DNA of 64,000 nt from Catenulispora sp. GP43 (GTDB lineage: Bacteria > Actinomycetota > Actinomycetes > Streptomycetales > Catenulisporaceae): contig NZ_JBGCCT010000042.1 in assembly GCF_041260665.1 (NCBI RefSeq), positions 36,528 to 100,527 on the forward strand. Reading direction: 5' to 3'. The position numbers and the translations under genes were made by a program. Shown in pieces: positions 35,920-45,179 of the stretch (within the stretch, counting starts at the first letter, position 1; each line of letters opens with the position of its first letter). A model generated the notes under the pieces. It searched no databases and had not been told where the DNA came from. It was given only the letters and a program-made list of their open reading frames with translations.

Positions 35920-36627
35920 TCACCAGTCGAGCAGCTGCACGACCGCGGCGAGACCCTCGAAGGTGTTCCGCACATTCCTGTTCAGCCGGACCCAGTACGG
36001 CCCGGTCCACAGCGGCGGGAACTTGGGATACAGCGGCTGGAACAGCCGGTACTTCGAGCCGCCCGAGGCCAGGACCTTCACCAGCGAGAACCAGATCAGG
36101 CCCAGGCCGCAGAGCACGAAGTGGACGATCAGCGCGACCGGGGTCAGCAGCCAGCACAGGACCCAGTAGACCGCGTACGCCACGAAGGCCAGGGCGATGA
36201 ACGGGCTGAACAGGACGATGAAGAAGGTCCACCAGCCGCTGCGCTTCTTCTTCGGCTTCGGCTGGTTCTGCTCCTGGGCCTGCGGCGGTTGGCCGGGGCC
36301 CTGCGGCGGCTGACCATAGGGCGGTTGGCCCGGGAACTGCTGGCCGGGGTACTGCTGCGGCGGGTAGGGCTGGCCTTGATACTGCGGCTGGCCCTGCCAC
36401 TGCTGGCCTTGCCCCTGTTGTTGGCCGGGAGGCTGCTGTTGACCTTGCCACTGCGGCTGACCAGCAGGCTGCTGTCCCTGGTACTGCTGCGGCGGGACCT
36501 GCGAGAACGGCTGCTGCTGATAGGCCGGCTGCTGCCCATACGGATTCGGGTAAGACCGCGGCGGCGGCGGACCCTGATACCCCGGCGGCTGCAGGTTCGG
36601 CTGACCGTGATTCGGCTGCTCGGTCAT
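35920..36627 (-). CDS. Pro/Gln-rich membrane protein
   Basis: In this 235-residue protein the first half is low-complexity Pro/Gln/Gly/Tyr repeats (GQPPYGQPP, QYQGQPYPPQ) with no fold. After a basic KPKKKRS stop-transfer come two TM helices ('WWTFFIVLFSPFIALAFVAY', 'LLTPVALIVHFVLCGLGLIW') and a short Trp/Tyr-rich tail. The start at 36627 gives MTEQPNHGQ. Such Pro/Gln-rich N-termini occur on membrane proteins near ESX genes, and a WXG100 gene lies immediately upstream. Function unknown. Confidence 0.72.
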   Translation of the reverse strand: MTEQPNHGQPNLQPPGYQGPPPPRSYPNPYGQQPAYQQQPFSQVPPQQYQGQQPAGQPQWQGQQQPPGQQQGQGQQWQGQPQYQGQPYPPQQYPGQQFPGQPPYGQPPQGPGQPPQAQEQNQPKPKKKRSGWWTFFIVLFSPFIALAFVAYAVYWVLCWLLTPVALIVHFVLCGLGLIWFSLVKVLASGGSKYRLFQPLYPKFPPLWTGPYWVRLNRNVRNTFEGLAAVVQLLDW

Positions 36628-36711
36628 CGGTTCCCTCCCCGTACGTCTGACAAGCAGCTGACAGAGTACCGTCAACTCCTCTGATGTCCCCGGGGCACCC
36701 GACCCGCCGAA

Positions 36712-36738
36712 GGCGCCGACAGGAGAACCGTCGGCGCC
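36712..36738 (-). terminator. hairpin after the WXG100 gene
   Basis: GGCGCCGAC (36712-36720) pairs perfectly with GTCGGCGCC (36730-36738), 26 bases past the WXG100 stop. Confidence 0.65.
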
Positions 36739-36763
36739 GTACTGCTCCCGGCCGCTATGACCG

Positions 36764-37051
36764 CTACGACTGCTGCGTCAGCGGCTTGGCCATGTCCTGG
36801 TCGGTCTTCCGGAAGTTGTCCGCCGCGTTCTTCAGCATGTCGGACAGGGCCTTCAGCGAGCCGTCGATCTCCGTGCGGCCGTCCTTCCAGCCCGACGAGA
36901 ACGAGTGCAGCGCGTCCTCGACCTGCGAGGCGCCCATCTGTCCGTCGTACTGGTGGGTCCAGTCACGCGCGGCGTTCATCCGGGTGCGGATGGACTCCAG
37001 CTGGCCGCTGAAGTTCTCCAGCGCATCGACGTCTACCGCAAGATCTGCCAT
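36764..37051 (-). CDS. WXG100-family ESX protein
   Basis: The 95-residue protein has two amphipathic helices separated by a turn, 'SFSSGWKDGR' near residue 50. It starts MADLAVDVDALENFSGQLES and ends KTDQDMAKPL. Size and layout match EsxA-like effectors exported by type VII secretion as dimers. No secretion machinery is near. It has its own terminator. Confidence 0.85.
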   Translation of the reverse strand: MADLAVDVDALENFSGQLESIRTRMNAARDWTHQYDGQMGASQVEDALHSFSSGWKDGRTEIDGSLKALSDMLKNAADNFRKTDQDMAKPLTQQS

Positions 37052-37146
37052 TGCACGCCCCCCTCGTGTTCAAGCCCACGCCTTACGAGCCAGTGTATAA
37101 AAGCACGGATGACTGCGGAAAGCCCATAAGTTCGCAGGTACCGATC

Positions 37147-38430
37147 TCAGTGGACGATACGGTACGCGACTTCCAGCAGGGCCTCGCGTGCTCCCTTCAC
37201 CCCGTCTGCGAGCAGTATCCCGTCCCGCTTCACCACCCGGCCGTCCACGACGACCGTGTCGACGTTGCCGGCGTGCGCCGACGAGACGACCGTGCCGACC
37301 GGATCGTGGTGCAGCGGAACCAGGTTCGGCGCGTCGGCGCGGAGGAACACGAGGTCGGCGCGCTTGCCGGGACGCAGTGAGCCGACGCGGTCGGCCAGGC
37401 CGAGGGTCTCGGCGCCGCCGAGCGTCGCGGCGCGGAGCACGTCGGCCGGACTGGGGCGCGAGCCCTCCCCCAGGTAGCCGGTGACCAGGGCCGCGCGCAT
37501 CAGCGTGAACATGTCGCCGGCGGTCGCGGTGACCACGTCGACCCCGAGCCCGTGGCCGACCCCGGCCGCCCGGAGCCGGCCGATCATCGGCGCGCCGTGG
37601 CCCATCTGCGCTTCGACCGCCGGGGCGATCGCGACCGCCCCGCCCGAGGACGCGATCAGCCGCAGTTCCTCGTCGGGCAGCGAGTTGCCGTGGACGTAGA
37701 CCGTGCCGGGGAGGAGCAGCCCCTCACGCTCCAGCGTCTCGATCGGGCGCTCGGCGACCGGGCCGGCGCCGACGTGGACCGCGATCGGGATGTCCAGTTC
37801 GCGCGCCAGCCGCCAGTCCTCGCGCACCGTCTCGATCGGCGAGTACGACGGACCCATCGGCGACAGGGCCATGGTCAGCAACCCGGCGTCCGAGGCGGAA
37901 AAGCGCTCCCGGACGCGGCGGATATCGGCGAGGTCCCGCGAGGTGCTGAAGACCGGGAAGCCGTAGCCGAACACCGCACGGATGCCGGAGGCCTCCAACG
38001 CGGAGACCGCGGCGTCGGCATGGTCGGGGGACCACATCGCGTGCGCATAGTCCTGCACCGTGGTGACACCGGCGTCGAGGCATTCGAGCGCGCCGAAGTA
38101 AGTGCTCGCGCGGAGGTCCTCCGGCGTGAACCGCGGACCGAACCGGCCGGCGACCAGCTCCAGGTAGCCGCCGAGATCGGCCTCCGTGGTCAACGCCCGT
38201 AGAGCGGTGAGCCACAGGTGGCGGTGAGTGTCGACGAAGCCGGGCAGGACCACGTGCCCGGAGGCGTCGACGACCTCGGCGTCGCCGGCCGGCAGGCCGA
38301 CGCCGGTCTGCACCACCCGACCGTCCTCGATCAGCAGGTCGACCCCGGAACGCACGGTCGGCGCCGGGTCCGCGTCGTCGAAGTCGATGAGCCAGGCGAT
38401 GCCCGAGACGAGCAGGCGAGAAGCGCTCAC
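37147..38430 (-). CDS. amidohydrolase (TRZ/ATZ-type deaminase family)
   Basis: The 427-residue metal-dependent hydrolase has the first metal site 'GFVDTHRHLWLTALRAL' (HxH), histidines in 'PIAVHVGAGP' and 'VYVHGNSLPDEEL', a catalytic Asp in 'GLGVDVVTATAGDMF', and 'GSLRPGKRADLVFL' near the C-terminus. Relatives include SsnA, guanine and chlorotriazine deaminases; the substrate here is unknown. It is divergent from a MarR regulator with an AGCTTT-N4-AAAGCT operator. Confidence 0.9.
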   Translation of the reverse strand: MSASRLLVSGIAWLIDFDDADPAPTVRSGVDLLIEDGRVVQTGVGLPAGDAEVVDASGHVVLPGFVDTHRHLWLTALRALTTEADLGGYLELVAGRFGPRFTPEDLRASTYFGALECLDAGVTTVQDYAHAMWSPDHADAAVSALEASGIRAVFGYGFPVFSTSRDLADIRRVRERFSASDAGLLTMALSPMGPSYSPIETVREDWRLARELDIPIAVHVGAGPVAERPIETLEREGLLLPGTVYVHGNSLPDEELRLIASSGGAVAIAPAVEAQMGHGAPMIGRLRAAGVGHGLGVDVVTATAGDMFTLMRAALVTGYLGEGSRPSPADVLRAATLGGAETLGLADRVGSLRPGKRADLVFLRADAPNLVPLHHDPVGTVVSSAHAGNVDTVVVDGRVVKRDGILLADGVKGAREALLEVAYRIVH

Positions 38431-38449
38431 GGAAAATCCCTCCCTAGAA

Positions 38450-38465
38450 AGCTTTATTAAAAGCT
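38450..38465. promoter_or_regulatory. operator between amidohydrolase and MarR regulator
   Basis: AGCTTT-ATTA-AAAGCT, an AT-rich inverted repeat with 6-base arms, stands out in GC-rich DNA and lies between the two divergent starts. The probable MarR site. Confidence 0.6.
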
Positions 38466-38493
38466 ATCTGGGAAGGGGTCTACGCTGTCAAGC

Positions 38494-39042
38494 GTGACCA
38501 GCACCCCGGACCGCGCCGAGCAGCTGATAGCCGCCTGGCGTGCCGAGCTGCCGGAGATCCTGGGCCCCGCCACCGAGCTCACCAAGCGGGTCCTGATCCT
38601 GGCCGGCCGCCTGGACGCCGCCACCCGCGCCGAACTCCCGGCCCTGGGCCTGACCGTCGCGGCCTACGACGTCCTGCTCACCCTGCGCCGCGCCGGCGCC
38701 CCCTACCGCCTGCGCTCCAACGAACTCACCCAGGACCTCCTGCTCAGCACCGGCGGCACCAGCAACGTCATCAACCGCCTGGCCGCCGACGGCCTCGTCC
38801 ACCGCGAGCCGGATCCCGCCGACGGCCGCAGCACCCTGATCCGCCTCACGCCGGAGGGCGTCGCGCTCGCCGAGCGCGCGGTCCGCGCCACCAGCGCGGC
38901 GCACGAGGCCGTGTTCGCCGGACTCGCGCCCGAGGCCGTCGAGGCCGCGACGGCGGCCCTGCGCGCGATCCCCGTCGCGCCGCCGCCCGGCGCGGCCCAG
39001 CCGGCGGTCGCCCGCGTGCGCCGGCAGAGCACTCAGGCCTGA
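38494..39042 (+). CDS. MarR-family regulator
   Basis: The 182-residue protein starts at GTG 38494. The winged helix lies at about 50-125 ('RLRSNELTQDLLLSTGGTSN', 'REPDPADGRSTLIRLTPEGV'). The N-terminal dimerisation helix is long. It probably controls the divergent amidohydrolase and itself. Confidence 0.9.
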   Translation: MTSTPDRAEQLIAAWRAELPEILGPATELTKRVLILAGRLDAATRAELPALGLTVAAYDVLLTLRRAGAPYRLRSNELTQDLLLSTGGTSNVINRLAADGLVHREPDPADGRSTLIRLTPEGVALAERAVRATSAAHEAVFAGLAPEAVEAATAALRAIPVAPPPGAAQPAVARVRRQSTQA

Positions 39043-39169
39043 AGCCCGACCCGAACCCTGGTCGGGCGGCCCGAGAGGCCCATGTCACAGATTCGTCCCA
39101 CACGGAACCGGCCCGAACATCCATGCGTCCCCCTGGAGTGAGCATCCTCCGACAGATCGGGGTGGAGAC

Positions 39170-39583
39170 ATGGCGGGGCTCGACGAACGATGGCGGGCGG
39201 GGCTGACAGCCCTGGTGGCAGTGGGTGTCCCGATGGCGGCGGGCATCGCGGCGGGGGTCCATGGCAACGGAGACGGTCCCATCTTCCAGGCCGGCGCGGT
39301 CCTCGGCGCATGCGTCGCGACCCTGATGGCGACCCGCCGCGGACTGTGGTGGCTGGTGCCGGCGCAGCCGATGATCGTGGTTCCCTCGGCCGTGCTGGGG
39401 ATGCTGCTGGCCGAACCCGCCGGCACCAGCCGGACGAAGATGGGCACGGACACCGTGAGCGCGCTGCACCATGCCTTCGTCATCACGCTCGTAGCACTTG
39501 GGGCCGTGGTGGTCGTGGCCGCGGTCAAGGCGGCGGCCGGCCGGGGCGAGGCGCTCCACACCGCCGGGGCGCACCGTGGCTGA
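39170..39583 (+). CDS. DUF6542-like membrane protein
   Basis: The 137-residue protein has four hydrophobic helices ('ALVAVGVPMAAGIAAG', 'FQAGAVLGACVATLMA', 'PAQPMIVVPSAVLGMLLA', 'HHAFVITLVALGAVVVVAAV'). It overlaps the LCP gene by 8 bases, so both are translated together. Small membrane proteins of this kind often precede LytR-CpsA-Psr genes in actinomycetes and may help cell-wall ligation at the membrane; that role is inference. Confidence 0.75.
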   Translation: MAGLDERWRAGLTALVAVGVPMAAGIAAGVHGNGDGPIFQAGAVLGACVATLMATRRGLWWLVPAQPMIVVPSAVLGMLLAEPAGTSRTKMGTDTVSALHHAFVITLVALGAVVVVAAVKAAAGRGEALHTAGAHRG

Positions 39584-41276
39584 GAGCAAGCGGACCCCGG
39601 CGAAGCGGACGCCGACCGGGCGGACCTCCCCGGCGGTCATCGCTGCGCGCGGCGTCTTCGCGCTGACCGGGGCGGCCGTCCTGGCCGGGTCGGGGGTGGC
39701 CTGGTACGGCGTGCACAAGCTGGACGCCGGCGTGCAGTCGGTGGACACCAGCCACGTGCACCTGGCCGACGGGGCCCCGGCCCCCAAGCACACGGGCCTG
39801 GACAAATCCGTCAACGTCCTGCTGATCGGCCTCGACTCGCGCTACGCGATGAACGGCGACCCGCTGCCTGACAGCGTCGTGCACGACGAACTGCACGCCG
39901 GCTCCGCCTCCGACCTGCTCGGCGGGGAGAACGCCAACAGCGAGATCATCCTGCACATCCCGGCCGGCAACGGGACCCCGACCGCCGTGTCGATACCCCG
40001 GGACGACTGGGTGGACGCGCAGGACGGCGACGGCAACTCGATGGGCACGATGAAGGTGAAGGAGGCGTACGGCAACGCCTACGCCTTCGCGACCGACAAG
40101 GCCGCGGCGTCCGGCACCCACGACACCCACGCGCTGGCGAAGATCGGCCACGCGGCCGGCGTCAAGGCGCAGATCGCCACCCTGGAGAACCTGCTCGACA
40201 TCCCCATCGACCACTTCGCCGAGGTGAACCTGATGGGCTTCTACGACGTCGCCGGCGATGTCGGCCCGGTCCAGGTCTGCCTGAAGAAGGCCAGGAAGGA
40301 AGAGAACTCCGGCGCGGACTTCCCCGCCGGCGTGTTCACCCTCCAGACCCAGACCCAGGCGCTGGCCTTCGTCCGCGAGCGCGAGGACCTGCCCAACGGC
40401 GACCTGGACCGCACGCACCGCCAGCAGGCCTACATCACCGCGGTGCTGAAGAAGCTCAAGGACGAGGGCCTGCTCAGCGACGTGTCGAAGATGGACAGCC
40501 TGATCGGCACCGCCGAGAAGGACGTGATCATCGACAGCGGCTGGGACCTGCTGGACTTCGCCGGCAACGCCTCCAGCCTGTCCGACGGCGGCACCTCGTT
40601 CCGCACCGCGCCGATCGTCACCGACTCGCAGTGGAAGTGGATCGGCAAGAACCACGAGGTCGGCAACCAGATCGACATCCCCACGGTGCGGGCCTTCGTG
40701 CAGAACGCCTTCGCCGGCAGCGACGCCACCACCCCGGCTCCGTCGACGCCGTCCAGCTCGACGCCGGCCCCGGCGCCCACCTCCAGCGCGACCAGCACCG
40801 CGCCCGCGCGCGTCACCGGCACGGCCAAGGTCATCAACGCCTCGGGGGCGAACGGCGCCGCGGCCAAGGAAGCCACGGCCCTGACCGGGCTCGGCCTGAC
40901 CGCCACCGTCGACGGCAACATCCGCCCCTACCACCAGCACACGACGGTGCTCTACGGGACCGGCGCGAGTACCGCCGCCCAGGCCGTCGCCGCGCAGCTC
41001 GGCGGCGTGACCCCGACGGCCGACAACTCGGTGAAGGCCGGCTCGGTCGAGGTCGTCATCGGCATGGACAAGGGCGACGCGATCGTGGCCGGGACGCTGG
41101 CGACGGCGCCGAGTTCGACGGGCTCGACGGGCTCGACCGGCTCGACCGGCTCGACGGCGAGCAGTTCCGCGCCGACGGGTTCGCCGACGACCAGCGGTTC
41201 CGGCAACGGTGAGAACGGCGGGACCATCGCCGGCGACGGCCCTGATTCGGTGAATGGGATTCCTTGCATCAACTGA
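39576..41276 (+). CDS. LytR-CpsA-Psr (LCP) family cell-wall protein
   Basis: The 566-residue protein starts at GTG 39576, inside the previous gene. A single TM helix ('GVFALTGAAVLAGSGVAWYG') is followed by the LCP domain (about 65-260: 'SVNVLLIGLDSRYAMNGDPL', 'VSIPRDDWVD', 'FVREREDLPNGDLDRTHRQQ' with its Arg pair), a Pro/Thr/Ser linker, and a LytR_C domain (about 410-510, 'TAKVINASGANGAAAKEATA'). A Ser/Thr/Gly repeat ends it. LCP enzymes attach teichoic acid or arabinogalactan to peptidoglycan outside the membrane. Confidence 0.93.
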   Translation: MAESKRTPAKRTPTGRTSPAVIAARGVFALTGAAVLAGSGVAWYGVHKLDAGVQSVDTSHVHLADGAPAPKHTGLDKSVNVLLIGLDSRYAMNGDPLPDSVVHDELHAGSASDLLGGENANSEIILHIPAGNGTPTAVSIPRDDWVDAQDGDGNSMGTMKVKEAYGNAYAFATDKAAASGTHDTHALAKIGHAAGVKAQIATLENLLDIPIDHFAEVNLMGFYDVAGDVGPVQVCLKKARKEENSGADFPAGVFTLQTQTQALAFVREREDLPNGDLDRTHRQQAYITAVLKKLKDEGLLSDVSKMDSLIGTAEKDVIIDSGWDLLDFAGNASSLSDGGTSFRTAPIVTDSQWKWIGKNHEVGNQIDIPTVRAFVQNAFAGSDATTPAPSTPSSSTPAPAPTSSATSTAPARVTGTAKVINASGANGAAAKEATALTGLGLTATVDGNIRPYHQHTTVLYGTGASTAAQAVAAQLGGVTPTADNSVKAGSVEVVIGMDKGDAIVAGTLATAPSSTGSTGSTGSTGSTASSSAPTGSPTTSGSGNGENGGTIAGDGPDSVNGIPCIN

Positions 41277-41283
41277 CCCTGGC

Positions 41284-41931
41284 TCAGTCCGGCATGGCGA
41301 TCCGGCGCACCACGATGACGTTCTCCGTAACCGGCGCCTTCTGACCCTGCGGCCCGGTGGCCGTCCGCTGGGGCGCGTCGCACCGTTCGACGCGCCATCC
41401 CTCGCCGAGCTCCAGCGAGGCCAGCACCTCGTCCGGGGCGGGGAAGCGCACATCCTGCCCCGCCTGCCAAGACCAGGGCGCGACCGAAGCGTGCTCCACC
41501 ACGATCAGCAGCCCGCCCGGCGCCACCGCCCGGGCGGCGCGGCGAAGCACCTCGGTGCGCGGGATCTCGATCGGGGTGTGGAAGTAGGTCGCGCAGATCA
41601 GGTCGAAGTCGCCGGCGGGGAAGGTCTGGGCCAGGTCGTGGCGGACGGGGTGGACCCGGTGGGCGACGCTGACCGCCCAGGCGCCCTCGGCGACCCGGTC
41701 CAGGGCGGTCTGGGAGACGTCGACGGCGGTGACGTCCCAGCCGAGGCCGGCGAGCCAGATCGCGTCGCCGCCGTGGCCGCACCCCAGGTCCAGCGCGGTC
41801 CCCGGGGTCGGCGCGAAGGCCGCGACGAGGTCCTTCAGCGCGACGTTCGGCTTGGTGCCCCAGTGGGGATCGAAGCGGGAGTAGTGCTTCTCCCAGAAGG
41901 TGGCGGATTCGGTCTCGAAGTCGCTGTGCAC
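41284..41931 (-). CDS. class I SAM-dependent methyltransferase
   Basis: The 215-residue protein has motif I 'ALDLGCGHGGDAIWLAGLG' and post-I 'DVTAVDVS', with an N-terminal 'FWEKHYSRFDPHWGTKPN', similar to tellurite-resistance TehB-like and thiopurine-type enzymes. GTG 41931 is chosen for its GAGGA site 6 bases upstream. Substrate unknown. It is divergent from an XRE-cupin regulator. Confidence 0.87.
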   Translation of the reverse strand: MHSDFETESATFWEKHYSRFDPHWGTKPNVALKDLVAAFAPTPGTALDLGCGHGGDAIWLAGLGWDVTAVDVSQTALDRVAEGAWAVSVAHRVHPVRHDLAQTFPAGDFDLICATYFHTPIEIPRTEVLRRAARAVAPGGLLIVVEHASVAPWSWQAGQDVRFPAPDEVLASLELGEGWRVERCDAPQRTATGPQGQKAPVTENVIVVRRIAMPD

Positions 41932-42004
41932 GGGAAGTCCTCTTCGCAGTCTCGGCATGGCACTACCGACCTTGCGACGCCCTCTGCCGGACTTGCAATC
42001 TCTC

Positions 42005-42601
42005 ATGCCAATTCAGCAACCTGCCCCCATGCCGAACGCGAAGCAGCATGTCCTGGACGCCGTCGGACCCCGCCTGCGCGAGCTGCGCCGCCGCCGCGGG
42101 CTGACCCTGGCCGACCTGGCCGAGCGCACGGGCATCAGCGAGAGCACGCTGTCCCGGCTGGAGGGCGGCGGCCGCAAACCGACTCTGGAGCTCCTGCTCC
42201 CGCTCGCGGAGGTCTACGCCGTCCCGCTCGACGAACTCGTCGGCGCGCCGCACACCGGCGACCCGCGCATCCATCCGCGTCCGGTGACCCGGCACGGGAT
42301 GACCCACATCCCGCTGAGCCACCCCGGCGGGGTCCAGGCCCACAAGCTCCTCATCCCGCCCCGCCCCGATGCCGAGCCGGACCTGAAGACCCACGAGGGA
42401 TTCGAATGGCTCTACGTCATCAGCGGCCGGCTGCGCCTCCTACTCGGCGACCAGGATCTGGTGCTCAAGCCGGGCGAGGCCGCCGAGTTCGACACCCGGG
42501 TCCCGCACTGGCTCGGCGCCGACGGCGACCGGACCGTCGAGCTCCTGATCCTGTTCGGGAAGCAGGGCGAGCGCGCGCATCTCAAGGTGCGTACGGCCTG
42601 A
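42005..42601 (+). CDS. XRE-family regulator with cupin domain
   Basis: In this 198-residue protein the HTH lies near residues 22-75 ('RRRGLTLADLAERTGISEST', LSRLEGGGRKPTLELLLPLA) and the cupin at about 120-198 ('THEGFEWLYVISGRLRLLLG'). It is a close paralogue of the gene at 42867-43538. ATG 42029 is an alternative start. It may control the divergent methyltransferase. Confidence 0.88.
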   Translation: MPIQQPAPMPNAKQHVLDAVGPRLRELRRRRGLTLADLAERTGISESTLSRLEGGGRKPTLELLLPLAEVYAVPLDELVGAPHTGDPRIHPRPVTRHGMTHIPLSHPGGVQAHKLLIPPRPDAEPDLKTHEGFEWLYVISGRLRLLLGDQDLVLKPGEAAEFDTRVPHWLGADGDRTVELLILFGKQGERAHLKVRTA

Positions 42602-42866
42602 TCACAGCACACCTCAACGCAGCGGCTCCGGCGTCGTCACGGTCACATCGGCTCGCCAAAAGCAGTACATCCGAAGCTTGATACAGCTTGTGTTCCAGCA
42701 CGACACGCAGGAGTTCCCATGACTCGGCTGTTGCTCAACCGGGAGCTGATCCCCGGACGCGGCACGGTGGTGCTGCTGCGCGAAGCCATCGGGTTCTGAT
42801 GCACCGGAGTCCCGATCTGCCGAGGTCCCGATCCACCAGGATCCCGATCCACCGAAAACCCGTCGC
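42602..42866. other. gap between the two XRE-cupin paralogues
   Basis: No firm gene. One 26-codon frame at 42719-42799 (MTRLLLNRELIPGRGT...) has a good AGGAG site, but matches nothing I recognise. A degenerate repeat ATCCACC(A/G)GGAT lies at about 42829-42855. Confidence 0.3.
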
Positions 42867-43538
42867 CTACCTGCTCACCGCCCGGATGTGCGCACGCTCG
42901 CCCTGCCGCCCGATGAGGCTCAGGTACTCAACGGGCCCGGCCTCCGTGGCCCCGAACCAGTGCGGGGTCCGCGTGTCGAACTCCGCGGCCTCCCCCGCCT
43001 TGAGCAGCAGATCGTGCTCGCCGAGCACCAGCCGGAGCGTCCCGTTCAGCACGTAGACCCAGTCGAAGCCCTCGTGGGTGCGCAGGTCGGGGGCGTCGTC
43101 GTCGCGGCCGGCCGGCAGCACGAACTTGTACGCCTGGATCCCGCCGGGCCTGCGGGTCAGCGGCAGGACCACCGAGCCGTCGCCGCAGGAGATGGGACGC
43201 AGGTGCAGGCGCGGGTCGCCGGTCGGCGGCGCGTCGACGAGCTCGTCGAGGGTGACGCCGTGCGCGCGGGCCAGCGGGAGCAGCTGCTCCAGGGTCGGGC
43301 GGCGCAGTCCCGCTTCGAGCCGGGACAGGGTGCTGGCCGAGATGCCGGTCTTCTTCGCCAGGTCGGTGAGGGTGATGTCGCTGCGCTGGCGGAGCCGTTT
43401 CAGCCTCGGTCCGACGGCGTCCAGGGTGCGGTCGATCTCCTCGTGGGCTTCCAGATCTTCCTGGGCTTCCAGATCTTCCTGAGCGTCCAGGTCTTCCGGG
43501 GTGTCGTGCTCTTCGCGCTGTTCGCGGACGTGCTCCAT
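42867..43538 (-). CDS. XRE-family regulator with cupin domain
   Basis: This 223-residue protein begins with an acidic Glu/Asp repeat (DAQEDLEAQEDLEAH), then HTH ('RSDITLTDLAKKTGISASTL') and cupin ('THEGFDWVYVLNGTLRLVLG'). It is similar over its full length to the regulator at 42005-42601, in opposite orientation. It is divergent from an MFS exporter with a perfect TTGCCA-TT-TGGCAA palindrome between, its probable operator. Confidence 0.9.
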   Translation of the reverse strand: MEHVREQREEHDTPEDLDAQEDLEAQEDLEAHEEIDRTLDAVGPRLKRLRQRSDITLTDLAKKTGISASTLSRLEAGLRRPTLEQLLPLARAHGVTLDELVDAPPTGDPRLHLRPISCGDGSVVLPLTRRPGGIQAYKFVLPAGRDDDAPDLRTHEGFDWVYVLNGTLRLVLGEHDLLLKAGEAAEFDTRTPHWFGATEAGPVEYLSLIGRQGERAHIRAVSR

Positions 43539-43547
43539 GCCGCCATT

Positions 43548-43561
43548 TTGCCATTTGGCAA
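43548..43561. promoter_or_regulatory. operator between XRE-cupin gene and MFS exporter
   Basis: TTGCCA-TT-TGGCAA, a perfect palindrome 9 bases upstream of the XRE-cupin start and 64 bases before the exporter start. Confidence 0.7.
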
Positions 43562-43625
43562 CAAGGTTTGCGTTTCCGCCGCGCGGTTCGCACTCTGGCG
43601 GCGTACCGCTCGCGAAAGGGAACCC

Positions 43626-45179
43626 ATGCCGACCCAGCAGTCATCGCCCCCACAGGCTCTCGACACCGCCGTCCACGACCCCCGGCAGCGCCGCACGATC
43701 CTGGCCGCCGTCTGCACAGCGCTCATGGCGGTCATCGCCTCGGTCTCCGGGCTGAGCGTCGCGCAGCCGGAGCTGTCCGCGTCCTTCGGCGCCTCGCAGT
43801 CCGAGGTCTTGTGGATCATCAACATCTACACCCTCACCCTGGCCGCGCTGCTGCTGCCGCTCGGCGCGCTCGGCGACCGGCTGGGCCGTCGGCCGATGCT
43901 GCTGGCCGGCCTGCTCGCCTTCGGCGTCGCCAGCGCCGCGGCCGGTCTGGCCGGCTCGCCGGAGGTCATGCTCGGCGCCCGCTTCCTGAGCGGCGTCGGC
44001 GCGGCGATGATCATGCCGGTCACGCTCGCCGTCATCACCTCGACCTTCCCGGAGCAGGAGCGCGCCAAGGCGATCGGCGTCTGGACCGGCGTCGCCGGCG
44101 GCGGGGGCATCCTCGGCATGTTCCTGTCCGCGGCCCTGGTCGACCTCGCCAGCTGGCGGTGGCTGTTCGTGCTGCCGGTCGTGCTGGTCGCGGTGGCCGG
44201 CGCGCTGACGCTGCGGTCGATCCCGAACTCCCGCCAGAGCTCGGCGCACCGCTTCGACACGGTCGGCGCGCTGACCTCGATGGTCGCCGTGGTCGGGCTC
44301 GTGTACTTCCTGCACCAGGGCCCGGACAGCGGCTGGACCGCGCCCGCGACGCTGGTAAGCGCGCTGGTCGGGGTCGTCGGCGGTGCCGCGTTCGTGGTCT
44401 GGGAACTGCGGAGCGCGGCTCCCCTGCTCGACGTCCGCCTGTTCCGCCGGCGCGGACTGGCCGGCGGCTCGGTGTCGCTGCTGGCCACCTTCGGGGTGCA
44501 GGCGGGCATCTTCGTGGTACTCTTCCCCTTCTTCCAGGCCGTCCTGGGCTGGTCGGGGCTGCGCTCCACGCTGGCGATGATGCCGATGGCCCTGCTGATG
44601 ATGGCCGCCTCCGGCCTCGCGCCCCGCCTGGCCCCGCGGATCGGCGGCCGCGCGACCATGGCCGCGGGCATCCTGGTGGGCGGCGGGGGCCTGGCCCTCA
44701 TGGCCGCCCTGGTGTCGGTCGGCGGCGGCTACCTGTCGATCCTGCCCGGCATGCTCGCGATGGGCCTGGGCATGGGCCTGACGATGACCCCGGCGACCGA
44801 GGCCATCACCAGCTCCCTGCCGCGCGAGAGCCAGGGCGTCGGCTCCGCGCTCAACGACGTCACCCGCGAATTCGGGACGGCACTCGGCGTCGCCCTGCTC
44901 GGCGCGCTGGTCACCGACGGCTACCAGAGCGCCATCGGCCCCCGCCTCCACGCGGTTCCGGCGCACATCGCGGACACCGCACGCCAAGGCATCGCCAACG
45001 CCCTCGCCACCGCGCACGAAGCCGGCCCGCAAGCACAAGCGCTGACTCTCGCGGCCCGCGAGTCCTTCGTCAGCGGTTGGCAGAACGCGATGTGGGCCGG
45101 CGCGGCCGTGATGGGGATCGTGTTCCTGGTCATCGCGGTGCCGGGTTCGCGGCGGCGGTCCCGTATCAGAGCACGGTGA
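43626..45179 (+). CDS. DHA2-family MFS exporter (SmvA/QacA-like)
   Basis: The 517-residue 14-TM protein has motif A 'LGALGDRLGRRPMLLAGLLA', 'GVAGGGGILGMFLSAALVDL' in helix 5 and the DHA2 tail pattern 'VGSALNDVTREFGTALGVAL'. It probably exports quaternary ammonium compounds or other drugs. ATG 43626 is the first after the operator. Its 3' end overlaps the convergent TetR gene by 14 bases. Confidence 0.92.
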   Translation: MPTQQSSPPQALDTAVHDPRQRRTILAAVCTALMAVIASVSGLSVAQPELSASFGASQSEVLWIINIYTLTLAALLLPLGALGDRLGRRPMLLAGLLAFGVASAAAGLAGSPEVMLGARFLSGVGAAMIMPVTLAVITSTFPEQERAKAIGVWTGVAGGGGILGMFLSAALVDLASWRWLFVLPVVLVAVAGALTLRSIPNSRQSSAHRFDTVGALTSMVAVVGLVYFLHQGPDSGWTAPATLVSALVGVVGGAAFVVWELRSAAPLLDVRLFRRRGLAGGSVSLLATFGVQAGIFVVLFPFFQAVLGWSGLRSTLAMMPMALLMMAASGLAPRLAPRIGGRATMAAGILVGGGGLALMAALVSVGGGYLSILPGMLAMGLGMGLTMTPATEAITSSLPRESQGVGSALNDVTREFGTALGVALLGALVTDGYQSAIGPRLHAVPAHIADTARQGIANALATAHEAGPQAQALTLAARESFVSGWQNAMWAGAAVMGIVFLVIAVPGSRRRSRIRAR

